From contig CM038221.1 of the NCBI GenBank assembly GCA_021442155.1, positions 43,843,648 through 43,907,647 of the forward strand: a DNA stretch of 64,000 bases, written 5' to 3'. Shown one piece after another: positions 51,230 to 62,225 of the stretch. The notes below the pieces were generated by a model that was not told the origin of the DNA, ran no database searches, and saw only the letters and a list, made by a program, of their open reading frames with translations. The first letter of the stretch is position 1, and every line of letters begins with the position of its first letter. A program made the position numbers and the translations under genes. Origin of the DNA: Cymbidium sinense (lineage: Eukaryota; Streptophyta; Magnoliopsida; Asparagales; Orchidaceae).

Positions 51230-51482
51230 GTCAACTCTTAAGCACAAATGCACCTCGGTTCATTGATGAATACTCAAAGAGATGATGTTTTCTACGGCGA
51301 AGGTCAAGCGGACGGGGTTTTGAAGCATTGGGCGATTGGCTTGATTCGAAGCGATCCGTAATTGCGGCCAGCTTGGTTACGGCCGGTCGCATCCGGCATC
51401 GCGAAGCTTCGCTGAAGCTGATCGAATTCATTGGCGGCGATCGCATTCTCGGCGGCTCACTTCATTTGGTATATGGATCAGT
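51230..51482. other. GC-rich island of unknown origin in MULE 1
   Basis: About 250 bases of balanced, GC-richer sequence in an otherwise AT-rich spacer. The plus strand has an open frame from 51328 (GDWLDSKRSVIAASLV, then RIRHREASLKLIEFIGG) that extends past the island. The minus strand also has an open frame. I do not recognise either product. Given that MULEs often pick up host gene pieces, a captured exon is possible, but nothing here proves it. Confidence 0.35.
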
Positions 51483-52599
51483 TAACTACAAGGAGGGTAA
51501 AAAAGCTGTTTCATTTTATTGATATCTTTGAGCAGGTAATATCACAAAAAAACTTTCTTTGAGCAGATTATCTCCAGAATTTCTTGGCGTAATTAAACAC
51601 GCAAGTTAAAGTTTAGACTTTTGGTTAAACATTTTCTATTTTTGCCATCTTTCTTCTTCATACCTCATGGGGTACTATTCCTAGTGAAACAATCTTTTGG
51701 AAGAATATCAACAAAGGACTTTAATAGTTCGCTTTAATCTTTGGGCTATTCTACATGCACGTAAGATATTAAAGAAATATTTATAATTGACTTATTTGGA
51801 TTGTTGACTTAAATAGGCTACTAAATCAATAGCGCATATCATAATCAAGCGATGAGTATTTTAAGTAAATACATTAACGCTATGTACATAAAAAAAATTT
51901 AGAAACAAAACTTATAAACATTTATTATGTCATAATCAAGGTTAACATGTACATGACTATGTCGTTTGTAATGAATCGAAAGGCAAATGTAATGCGACAC
52001 TTTCCTAAGCCCTACCCAGTGAGACAAGCCTTCCTCCGGTTATACGTATGCGTAGATTACACCACTCCGGTGTGTGTATGCGGTAGCGCAGATGGGCGAT
52101 CCGCGTAGGTGATCTGCGGCCCTCTAGAACAACATCCTCGGCCTTATCGACATATCATCGTGATGTGAATATAGGTGTGGCTGCAGTCGACGGCGATATA
52201 TGACGGTCAGGATCGGCGTCGTAGAATGGCACGATCGATCGAAGAAAGCTTCGGCGTCTGAAGAAGGACTGGATCGGATGTAGATGGACCGGCTCAGTCA
52301 TCTGTCGCGACACCCTCACGTGCACCGATCCGTAATATGTGTCGCCTATATGCGCGATCAAGGTCTCAGATATCACCTGTATCTCGACACATCGGTGTAG
52401 TGGTGATCACGGCAAATATAAAATATGTTATTGCCGCGATATGGTCCTTATGCAAAAAAAAAGGTATGTTAAATTATCACTTTCAAAATATTGAATATTT
52501 CCATATATCATAACTTACATAAAGCGCTCCGGTGCTCTGGCGTAGTATGTGGTAGGTGGATCTATCGGGGCAGCCAATAAGTACAAAGAAGCCCATGAT

Positions 52600-54010
52600 C
52601 GAACCAGCGCGTATTGACGATAGCGGTATTTACCCACGCCTCATCTAACCCATCGACGAGGCAATCCGCCTCTCCCAAAAGCTATGTATATGGTGGTACT
52701 CAACCGGTCGGCATCACTACCATCGACCTTTTGAAACTAGGGTCAGCAGTACATCTACTCAGGGTAAGGAAGGCCACTCTGTCAAATACCACTCAACCCT
52801 CTTCCGGTGATAAGAGGGACTCGTCTTAACCATATGTCGAGACAGGCATACAAGATAGATTTGCTCGATCTCACTCATTGTATGCGATCACCTACGCATT
52901 ATGATAAAAGTATGTTAAAACATAATGTAAATAATAGTATTAAGGCTACAATGTTAAATCTTCAGTGTCATAAACCATCTAGCGCGTTCATTCGCTGCAT
53001 TAGCTAAAAGTTGCCGCCTGTCATTCCACACACCTTTAAATTAAACATACATATTTATAATTTGAAATTGTAGTTAACAACGTGCCAAAATAGCGAAGAA
53101 GCTCTGCGGATATGGGACATGTAAAGTCGGCTACTACATGAATATGCTCCCAAGCCCAAATCACGAAGTAGGTGGCAACGCCCATGGGTGGGTCTAATCG
53201 ATCGTCAACTCTCTATATAGATGAGCCAAGGCCTCCACCTATAGACATCATGCTAAAATCATCCGGATCCTCCAAGAGTGGTGGTAATCGTAGGTGGACC
53301 TCACGAACCCGTGATCGAGGCAATAAGAAAAGATCGAAATAAAATATAAGCCCGGACGTGTCGGAAGAAGTCATCTGTGCTCAGCCTATCATATGACTCT
53401 CTCAAAGTCCACCTGCGGTGGCATGCATGTACATGCATGCATGTGCAGCCCATCCGAATGTCGCCCGATATTGGATAGGCGTCATGATACATCACGTCGG
53501 TAATGGGTGTCGTCTAACAAATCATCGCAATGCCAAGTGTCCCATCTCTTCCCCTCTCCTGTCGGACTGAGGTGGTCCATCAATCCGTAGACTAGAATCA
53601 TCGTCACGGGCGTCACGGTCATCTCACTACTGGCGAGGTGGAAGGTATTGTGGAGACCATCTCTCAACCAAGGCGTAAGCGCGATGATCCAGAATGAAGC
53701 GTAGGCGACTCTCCGCGATCGGTGGTGATCTAGCCGGATGAATCGTGCATGTAATGGGCCACTCCTTGAGATAAGCAAATGTGATGCGGCCTCAATGCGG
53801 TGCTCACGAAAGAAAAATGTAAGTTAGTGTCCCAAATAAAAGGTAAAGCGGTAACACATTACGCAAATAACAAATTCACTTACGATGTCGGGGTGGCGGC
53901 GATGCGCGTAGAGGCAATACTAGGATGAACCTCGGAAGGTGCACGCTCCAATGGTGGTGGCCTCCTAGCGGCCTACATGGCGTCTAGGCGGCGTGCTCCT
54001 CGCCATCGTA
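52600..54010 (-). pseudogene. Plant mobile domain (PMD, MAIN-like) protein relict in MULE 1
   Basis: The minus strand encodes a PMD-type protein in several frames. It starts near 54008 with MARSTPPRRHVGR and has an intron-like break after CGACATCGTAAGT (about 53882). From 53778 down, the frame gives ARFIRLDHHRSRRVAY, the diagnostic NTFHLASSEMTVTPVTMI with VYGLMDH, and a WHCDDLLDD stretch. Then come VRAYILFRSFL (about 53350) and VIWAWEHI (about 53140). These match the PMD consensus (R.DH.LITALVERW...THTFH.PCGE.T.TL.DV..L.GLP.DG; RAYIL.L.G..LF; LQ.WAWE). PMD proteins include Arabidopsis MAIN and MAIL1 and many transposon-borne relatives; the molecular role is unclear. It is convergent with MURA and broken by frameshifts. 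Confidence 0.78.
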
Positions 54011-54019
54011 TCTGTCAAA

Positions 54020-55214
54020 AAAGTAGAAGATTATTGTTTACAATTACTACATCGCAAATTATGATAAATAATGGATCAACTAAATAAAAGCGGAAATTAA
54101 TCTTAAGATAATGAGTGGGAAATCCACATAGACAAGTGCTTTTTTGAAGAATAATTCGACTACATGAGAAGTATCAACAATCTTATAAATTACAAATAAA
54201 TTATTAATAAAATGAACTACTTAGTTAAAAAAAGGATTACTACGTAGATTTGGTAGGATAATTTTAAAACTATAATTTTCATTTTCACAAAAATAGTTTG
54301 AAAACGGTCTCATTATCCATTGATTCATCATCAAAAAAGTTTTCTCATCATTATTAGATTTAGGAGAAGATCCCATTTGATAAGAAGACAAATCCTCTTT
54401 GTCTATTAAACGCAATTATCACTAAGCGTACCATAAAAATAATAGTTAAAGAAGGGTAGAAACTAATTTATTAAGCAAAAAAATACTTTCTTATCAAGAA
54501 GCTCCATACAATCATGCTTGCCCAAATTCAAAGAAGATATAACAAGATTTTCTTTTAAATATTTTATTAGGAAAAAAAATAAGAACCATTATCTAGATTT
54601 TCAGCAACAGAATCTCCTTATAATGAAACTAAAACAAAAAATCATCCACTTGCAAATTTTAAGGAATAATACAAATAATAGTAGCTGAAATTGATTACTC
54701 TCCAAAATACTTCAACAATAATTTCACTACAAGCTTATCACTACAACTTACATTGAGGACACCATTCATTGAAAAATTAGGAACAACATTAAAACACCAA
54801 TAATATCATTCATAACACCATTACTATTTTCTTTTAAAGCAGTTTTCTTTTATCATAGTTTTATATTATACAAGAAACTTTAGTAGGATAATTTTAGTAG
54901 GATAATTTTAGTAGAATAAGTTTCTTGTATCATAAAAGTTTCAAGGTTATACCTATGCAACATCACCTAACAAAACTGAAATGCAAAAGAAATAAGAAAT
55001 CAAATGTAGAAAATGACATTTCAAAATGGTAGAGACAAAGAAGCATATTTGATATTTGTGTTCGTAAGCATTATAAAATAAGAATAATATCAACTCCCCA
55101 AACAATGGCATGAATGTGGAACTTAAACTTATGCTATATGTTGAAATCTTTAACATGTTCTCTCGACTTAGTCGAGATCAGTGATAGCAATAGTAAAAAT
55201 ACCTAGAAGAAGTC
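54020..55214. other. AT-rich subterminal part of MULE 1
   Basis: No coding signal. TTTTAGTAGGATAA occurs three times near 54885-54920, and a related phrase (GGTAGGATAATTTTAAAAC) occurs near 54250. Otherwise nothing is recognised between the PMD gene start and the right inverted repeat. The PMD promoter would lie here. Confidence 0.4.
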
Positions 55215-55589
55215 GAAGCGGTGGAAAAAAAGCATAATCTGAGCGGTGAGACCTAAGCTCGAGAGGGCGGAGGACGGTGCTCGGTGGGCGGTCGGACTTC
55301 GGTCGGCGTTCCTACGAGCGGAGAGCGGAGTTCGGAGGAAGAAATCGAGGAAAACCGAGGCCTAGGGCCGATCGGGGCCGATCGGCCCTAAAATGTCGGC
55401 TAGCGAGTGGTGGCGGTTCCACATCTGAAGCCGTCGCCCGATAATTGGGCGGCAGCTCTGATCGCCCGGCGACGGCTCTTCACGTCGCCACGCCGCGTCG
55501 TGGCGTAGATCGCGTAATTGCGTATTCTTAAATTTTTTTTATCAATATTTTAATTTCGTTTTAACCGTACTTATTTTAAAAAAATTGCC
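55215..55589 (-). repeat. Right terminal inverted repeat of MULE 1
   Basis: Reverse-complement partner of 47959-48330. It contains the palindromic CCGATCGGGGCCGATCGG at 55368-55387 and several CCCAATTA/GGGCGG motifs. It is 30 bases upstream of the TATA box of subtilase copy B. Confidence 0.88.
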
Positions 55590-55598
55590 AAAAAATAT
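55590..55598 (+). other. Right target-site duplication of MULE 1
   Basis: AAAAAATAT, identical to 47950-47958. The sequence then continues TTGTGATTGTACC as in copy A. Confidence 0.93.
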
Positions 55599-55618
55599 TT
55601 GTGATTGTACCCTCCCAG

Positions 55619-55627
55619 CTATAAAAG
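55619..55627 (+). promoter_or_regulatory. TATA box of subtilase copy B
   Basis: CTATAAAAG lies 49 bases before the ATG at 55668. Everything more than about 30 bases upstream is now MULE 1 sequence. Confidence 0.6.
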
Positions 55628-57273
55628 TTAGCCGAGACGCCACAACTCAAACGCACACAACACAAGAATGGGGGAGAAGAAGAGCATTAATGCAAGCACC
55701 CTCAACCACGCTTTTTGCCTTCTTCTTCTCCTCTTTATCCCCTCTCTCCCCACCGTTACCGCAGCTGAGAATCCCGTCCATAAAACCTATATTATTCGCG
55801 TCAGAAAAATCTCCTCTATCCTCGACCATGACCAATGGTACCGATCCTTCCTACGAACCCTCGACGAAAATTTAAACAATCAACGAATGATATATTCTTT
55901 CAAAAGCATCATCACCGGCTTGGGAGCACGGCTAACCGAAGAAGAAGTGGCAGTGATTTCCACCATGCCGGGTTTCATCAACGCCAATCCCGACCGTAGA
56001 ATCCTCATCCAAACCACCCACACGCCGTCCTTCCTGGGTCTGATTCAGGACACCCCTGGCAACGCATCGTGATCGGGAAAGGATTAGACGGCGGCGAAGG
56101 CATCGTGATCGACGTTTTAGACACCGGTGTCTTCCCCGACCACCCTTCTTTCAGTGGCAAAGGCATGCCTCCTCCACCAGCTAAATGGAAGGGTAGGTGT
56201 GACTTCAACTCATCGCAGTGCAAAAACAAGCTCATTGGGGCGAGAACGTTCCTTAGGGGCGCGGCAACTGCGATAGGACAAGTAGAGCTGAGAGATGGTC
56301 GAGTTCCTCCATTTGATAAAATGGTCATGGGACACACGGCGAGCACTGCTGCTGGAGCAATGGTGGAGGACGCTCAGGTGCTCGGTAACGCCAAGGGAGT
56401 GGCGACGGGAATGGCTCCGAGAGCACATCTTGCAATCTACAAGGTACGTTAGAAAATTAAGTTTTTTTCTTTTTTTTTTTTTTTTTAAATGGTGAATATA
56501 GTGTTTTCAACTTTTCCTGATTTAATGATTTACATGAAAATTTTAAGTAGCCGATAAATTTTAATTTTGTTAATAATTATTGTGCAAAATCTTTCAAAAC
56601 TGAAAAAAAAAATAATCTAATAATTAAACTTATTTATTTGATGTGCAAACATCTTAGTGAGAGTTTTGGTTGGATTCAAGTCTTTGCACATAGATTATCT
56701 GTATGAGTTTTCGATTAATTTCGCTCAAATATCTCAAAAAAAAAAAAAAATTTGTTTGAAACATCAAAACATTTTTATAATATTTTAAATAATATAAAAT
56801 TTAAATTTAAAATAATTTATCTATACAATTTCTGCAAAAAAATGAAGTGTAAACAAAGAAATACAAGATTACTAAATATGACCATATCCGATATGATGGA
56901 TGGAGTATTTAAAGATTGAAAGCACATTGTCTTATTAAAGAGTTAATTTTTAACTAAAGTATTAGATATTTATATTATTTTTCTAATAAATATACTCATA
57001 AATATTTAATAACTTAATTATATTATTTAATATTTAGGTAATATTTTAATAATTTTTTTTGAAGAATTTAACTTGATATAAATAACCCGAATAGAACAGA
57101 TTAAGACTTGTTCTAAATAATAACATATTTTTCTGTTACATTTCATATTATTAATCTTCCACTTTTATATTTTATATCATTCATTCATCTCTTTAATTAT
57201 TATGATATAAAAATTAATTTGTTAAATATAAAATTTGGCCAAACATAAAATATTAATCATTCAATTAAGTGAG

Positions 57274-57354
<81 letters not shown>
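57274..57354. repeat. (AT)n microsatellite
   Basis: Counterpart of the tract at 6386-6479 in copy A, about 81 bases. Confidence 0.95.
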
Positions 57355-57359
<5 letters not shown>

Positions 57360-57380
57360 TACATTTATATAAATTAGTAT

Positions 57381-58128
57381 TGATATATCTCTCTAAAATT
57401 TTTTAATCTAGCATGAATACAATCAAATTAAACAACTTAGTGAGATAAGTCCAACAACACTAAAATCGAGTCAAATCGAGCCCAAATGAGCTCAAATCAA
57501 GCTCAAAGTTATAAAATTTGAGACAATTTGTGGATGATCAAATGACTTCCAAATTTGACGTGCTTATAGTTGAATCGAGCGGCTCGATAAGACGAATCCA
57601 ATAAGTCTAAGATCACTCAAATCGAATATCATTTGAATGATCAAATCATTGAAAAACTATTTATGATCAAATGAATCAATATACACCGTCCGATGGAGTG
57701 TTTTGAGATTTTATTTTGACAAAATATCTCTCCAATCTATAAAGACTCCATTCCTATTATGAAAAGGTAGGAGAAGCTAGAGAAACTTGAGAAAGTTGAG
57801 AGAATTAAGTTAAGTTATCAAATCGTATTAATCACTTATTATCATCACCATACATTCTCCCTATCAAATTATTCGATTAGAATTCTTATTATCAAGCTTT
57901 TTCACATATAACATTATAATCCCGTTATCAGAAAAACTTAAATTTTATATTCTAAAGTATATATATAGTGGATGATTTTTATTGAGCTAAGCCCTGTGAT
58001 TTTTTCTCTTCTTTCTAGAGTTTTTTCAAGTAAAAAAATTTTTTTCTCTTTTATTTCTCATGTATATTTAGATTTTCATATATAAGTGAAGTTTTATTCT
58101 ACCACTACAAATTTTCTGACATACAATG
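57381..58128 (+). mobile_element. Solo LTR in the intron, copy B
   Basis: Counterpart of 6496-7239, with AGTAT at 57376-57380 and 58129-58133. It keeps more of the family blocks (GAGCTAAGCCCTGTGATTTTTTC, TTTTCTGACATACAAT). Comparing the two gives a clock for the duplication. Confidence 0.8.
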
Positions 58129-59060
58129 AGTATTAAACTAATTTTCGTTTTTATACAATAATTTATAAAGAAAAGATTTTAAAAATAAGTGCTAATGCAT
58201 AAATATAAATTCTAATTTATAATTCTAAAAAGAAATAATTATAAAATTTTAAAATTATGAAAATATGTAAAAAAAAAACAGCTATAAATTACAAACTATA
58301 ATCTTCAGTTATTTAAAGCATATATATTCTTGCCGACACATATGAGAAATTATTTTGTGAGGGAATCCAAAAAAGGCTTACCTTTTACCTGGTAGTCCTT
58401 TTATTTTTTTCGGGGAAAGGTAGTCCTTTAAGTGAAGAGACCATTTAACAAAAAAAAAAAAGAAAATATTATATGTGAATTTCAGATATAAATTTTAGAT
58501 CGGAATTTTAATAGTATAATATTGTATAATATTTAATTAATATATAATTATTATATATTAATTATAATATATTATATATTATTATATATTAATATAATAT
58601 TAATTATACAATAATATATAATATTTATATACATATCAATACATAATAATTTAGAGTTAAAATAAATTTCTCTTAAAATAACAGCATTTATTAAAAAGGA
58701 ATTTTATTAAATTTTTAGAACATTTAAATTTATAAATTTTTAAATAATCGCTTAAAGACCTCTTTAAACGACGTCCCGATTTGATTCATACAATTTTGTT
58801 TGAAATTCTTGGTCTTTTGCAATAGAGTATAAATTTTGTTTGATTCAGAATTTTTTAAAATCTTAATTTGAGTTTTTTTTTTTTTTTAATTTATATTTTG
58901 TATGAAGTTTTAAACTAATTTAAATTAAACATATCATCTTAAGAAATCTCAAAGTGATTATTAAAAAGATATAAATATGGCTTAAGTTAAAATTTAATTG
59001 CTTTGAAATCCTTCTAAATTACATCATTTACCTTAAATTTTATATATATATATATATATA

Positions 59061-59864
59061 GGGGACCCGAAAAATTTTATTTATGGGGACATGAAATGAT
59101 AAATTTAAATAATATCTTTAATATTTTAATTTGAGATTGAGACTTACATAAGTAATTTTTTATTTTAATATAAAAAAAAAAATGTGATGATAAAAATTTA
59201 CAAATTTATTATATTATCTGAAATTTCGCCTTTCAAATTTTTAGATATTGAAGTTGTTGTATAATATCAACACAATTAAATTTGTTATTATTCATAGTAG
59301 TAAGCCTATATTAATTATAATATATTTATCATAGTATAATATATGAATTAATTACAAATCTATTAATCAATCATAAAGTAGTAAGCCTATATTAATTACA
59401 TCTAAGTCTATTAAATTATAATTAATCTAAGATGATATATTAAGTAATTATTATCTAAATAATTTAACATTAATTAAAATTAAACAAAATAAAAATAATT
59501 TAAGAAAAGGAATTGAGAGCATTTCAGCATTCGAAATTCTCATCTTTATACTCCTTCGCGGCTGCGTGAAAAAATGAAGGTAGACATCGCAAAGGTTATC
59601 CATGTTTTTCTTATTTTTTTCTCACCCTCCTTCGCATTCTTCTGCTTGTCTAAATCCAATAAATCTAGCTGCCAACAGGATTTAGTAAACCCGGATTTAA
59701 CTTGCAAAAACGATTTTAACTGGATTACAAATACAACGAATTTAACTTTGTCCAAAAATACCCTTTGGCCGGCTTAAATTCTCCACAAATCCTATAACCT
59801 TGTCCTCTCCTCCAACTCAGTGGGGGCACGTGCCCCAGTGCTCCCACTGTAGATCCGCCGATGT
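59061..59864. mobile_element. About 0.8-kb insertion in copy B intron with a hAT-like right end
   Basis: Absent from copy A, where the flanking sequences TTACCCTAAAT..TATATATA and ATAACCGCTTC are adjacent apart from a GA tract. The right end contains GTGGGGGCACGTGCCCCAGTG and CACTGTAGATCCGCCGATG; read in reverse, GGCGGATCTACAGTGG is the kind of terminal sequence found on plant hAT elements. The left end (GGGGACCCGAAAAATTTTAT) is not a clear inverted match. Insertion was within TA repeats, so the 8-bp target duplication cannot be resolved. The interior is AT-rich. An open frame at 59574-59777 has a hydrophobic N-terminus but no known domain. Confidence 0.6.
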
Positions 59865-60322
59865 ATGTATATATATATATATATAATAACCGCTTCATGA
59901 GGAAGATGTTGTTTAATTAAATTTTAAATTTTTAAATAATTACTGATAGATATCTGGAGACAATAAACTTTAAATTTAAATTTAAATTTAAACTTAATAA
60001 AAAAAATGTGAATTTTAAATTTTAAGTGAAAGAAGAAACTAAATTTAAAATTATTCTTAAAATTTTAATTTATATTTAATGTCTTTGTTTTAATTTTAAA
60101 ATATACATTTCATCACATATGATTATCAATAACAATATCAATTTTTTTTTAAAAAAAAAAGAATCTAAAACATATAAAATTAAATGAAATTAAAACTTTA
60201 TTAAAAGCTTTAAAATATTTTTCATTGATTGCTAACATTTAATCGGAACTATTCCAAAGGTTTGTCAGCAGAGTCCATGCTTTGCGAGCGATATATTGGC
60301 CGGCATGGAAGCAGCAATTGAT

Positions 60323-60790
60323 GGACAATTTTTTTAAATTGAGTACGATTAGAATAGAAATTAGTTAATTAAGTATTAATAAAAAAAATTTAAGAATAGG
60401 TATAGTGCGATTAATTGGGTACCAACCGATTCGTCGATGGATGATCTACGTGAGTGGCGGCCAGTGGGCGACTACCGGCTTGTCGAGCAGATGGTGAGCG
60501 GCGGCCTGAGCGATCGCCTACTGGTGGGCGGCGATATTTTAGTCGATCGGGTCGACTATCTCTCCTCTGTTTTGCTCGTTTAGCCCCGAAATCCTTCCTC
60601 CGCTCGTAGAACTCCGACCGCCCACCGAGCACGGTCCTCCCCCCCTCTCGGAACTTCCGGCCGCGTGGTCGGCGATCATGCGTCTTATCCAGTATTCGAT
60701 AGAAACTTTTGTTTTTCCGGCATTTGATTCTTTCTTTCCCATTAATTCTTTCGATAACGTGGAAGCTTTCTCTATCAATGGATGCCTTGA
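60323..60790 (+). repeat. Left terminal inverted repeat of MULE 2
   Basis: Pairs with the reverse complement of 63690-64000. Shared blocks are AAATCCTTCCTCCGC, CGGAACTTCC, GCGTCTTATCCAGTATTCGAT, GAAACTTTTGTTTTTCC and TCTTTCCC. It resembles the MULE 1 repeats (GTATTAATAAAAAAAATTTAAGAAT, TCCGCTCGTAG). The long minus-strand ORF across it is not considered a gene. Confidence 0.85.
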
Positions 60791-61990
60791 GAGAGTGTGA
60801 CCATTTGAGACTCGGGAAGAAATCGAGTAAACAAGCGGCGAGGGGCTTAAAAGGGACCGTTTGTATTAACAACTTGTATTGAAGCATTAAAAGAGAAGCA
60901 TATTAATAACAATCATGATGAGGAAAAGTCTTTAAATGTGAGTGTATTTCAGTTTGGTCTAGTTCAAATGTACATTATGTAGACAAATTAATAGATTGTT
61001 AAGTTAGTTGTATTGTGTGTATCCTTATAAGAAGTTATTTTTTCATTTATGAGCAATGTGCTGGTGGCTATTTTATATGAGAAACAACGTAGTGTGCAAG
61101 AAGATTGGTTTTGGTGCCATGAAATTTAGGATGCATGGTGGTGTGATTAAAAAATTAATTTGATTAATACATTTTGTATCAGGATGAGGCTATTTTTATG
61201 ACATGTGTTTTTAATTTGATGCATCTTATTAACTTTTTATACAATTATTACTATTAGACAATACAACTAAAATCTTAAGAAAACTAAACTATTACATAGA
61301 TATACCTAAACCATAAGATTTTAGGGGCATTGATATACATAGCACACAATTCTTATATATTTACATATCTAACATCTAAACTTTTATATTTACATAAATA
61401 ACACATAATTTTTTAATATTACATCAAAAATAGCACCATTTTTATTTTTTTGAAGTGAAATACACCTTATGATGTATAGAGAAAGTGCTACTTTTGTAAA
61501 TGCATAAGAATTATGTGCTATATATATATCTAAATTTTCCTAGATTTTAATAAGTATAATTATGGCAGAAAATCTATTAGCATATCTAATAGTTTATTTG
61601 CCGCAACTTGATATAAAATGTTTTAAGATAGCTGGACATAATTTTTTTTCCATTTTTCAGCAATTCAGATTATAATTATCATATCATTCAGCCTTATGTT
61701 AACAAGGAATTATTTTTTCTGTTCATTTAATGCTATTTGAGGGATTTATTTGTTTCACTATTAGGTATATACCAACTAATAATAAAGTAGGTACATTTTA
61801 AATATTTAAGTAGGATGAATAACATACAGTCCCTTTTAAGCCCCCGGCCGTTTGTTCAACTTAGTGTTTTGATAAAGATTTGTGTCAATTTGACTTTAGC
61901 TCTTTGTTCTTCGATCAATATCTTATCATGAAGTTATCTCCATATTCCTTTTGAGATAAATCTTTTTTTTGATGTATCTTAACACTATTA
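60791..61990. other. AT-rich interior of MULE 2
   Basis: No coding signal. It occupies the place of the PMD upstream region of MULE 1 (54020-55214), but I could not align the two. Nothing else recognised. Confidence 0.35.
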
Positions 61991-61997
61991 TATTTCA

Positions 61998-62225
61998 TTC
62001 TTTTCCGATGCGATGAGGAGCACCGCCCACCGCCGTCGTGTGGGCGTTAGGGAGGCGCCCACCATTGGAGCAGCACTACGGGGTTCATCCTAATTGCCTC
62101 TCACGCGTGCATCGAACACGATCGTAAGTGAATTTTATTTTTTAATGTGTTACCTTTTTTTTATTTGACAGTGCTTAGATTTTTTTTTGAGCACTGAGGC
62201 CACATCACACTTATCTTTGAAGGTC
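61998..62225 (+). pseudogene. PMD gene 5' fragment in MULE 2
   Basis: The plus strand ATGAGGAGCACCGCCCACC.. encodes MRSTAHRRRVGVREAPTIG and aligns with the minus strand of 53880-54010 in MULE 1, including the donor-like CGATCGTAAGTGAAT. A short following exon piece (62195-62225: TTGAGCACTGAGGCCACATCAC) matches the start of the next PMD exon (53770-53800), after which MURA sequence begins abruptly. Confidence 0.7.

Larger units (their letters stand above)
47959..55589. mobile_element. MULE 1: Mutator-like element with MURA and a plant mobile domain gene
   Basis: A 7631-base element with inverted ends beginning GGCAATTTTTTTTAAAAT, a perfect 9-bp target duplication and an empty site in copy A. 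The terminal inverted repeats extend about 370 bases (47959 to about 48330 and about 55215-55589) and contain GGGCGG/CCAATTA palindromic motifs. The plus-strand half carries a MURA transposase relict (48430-50800). The minus-strand half carries a PMD protein relict (52600-54010). Between them is AT-rich spacer plus a small GC-rich island (51230-51480). It landed about 30 bases upstream of the subtilase TATA box, cutting copy B off from its upstream sequence. Confidence 0.93.
56444..60271 (+). other. Intron of subtilase copy B
   Basis: Donor AAG|GTACGT at 56444 and acceptor GCAG at 60271. Relative to copy A it has lost about 170 bases near 56840, differs near 56640-56700, and has gained about 0.8 kb at 59061-59864. 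The remaining sequence aligns along its length. Confidence 0.8.
55668..60322 (+). pseudogene. Subtilisin-like serine protease pseudogene, copy B, cut by MULE 2
   Basis: Same gene as 4705-10037 but with a better-kept first exon (55668-56443). That exon starts MGEKKSINASTLNH, followed by a hydrophobic signal peptide (CLLLLLFIPSLP), AAENPVHKTYIIRV and the I9 prodomain ending TTHTPSFLGL. A lesion at 56066 (an inserted CATCGTGATC-like repeat replacing the AGCTGG of copy A) shifts the frame. After it come GKGLDGGEGIVIDVLDTGVF with the catalytic Asp, MPPPPAKWKGRCDFNSS and NKLIGARTFLRG. The His motif is shortened to MGHTASTAAG, and exon 1 ends APRAHLAIYK with a clean GT donor. Exon 2 begins at 60272 ([14 protein letters not shown]) and is interrupted at 60322 by MULE 2; the rest lies beyond the window. 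Between the exons are a solo LTR and a 0.8-kb insertion. Confidence 0.88.

Noticed and set aside
53410..53450. GCATGCATGTACATGCATGC palindrome
   Set aside because: Short alternating simple sequence within the PMD relict; no evidence of a regulatory role.
59574..59777. 67-residue ORF with a signal-peptide-like start (small secreted protein candidate)
   Set aside because: It lies inside the hAT-like insert, has only two or three Cys without a known pattern, and has no homologous copy in the window for support.
60411..60887. 158-residue minus-strand ORF at the left end of MULE 2, the longest frame there
   Set aside because: It lies almost entirely inside the terminal inverted repeat, is Arg/Ser/Gly-rich from GC-rich non-coding sequence, and the matching repeat of MULE 1 does not conserve it.
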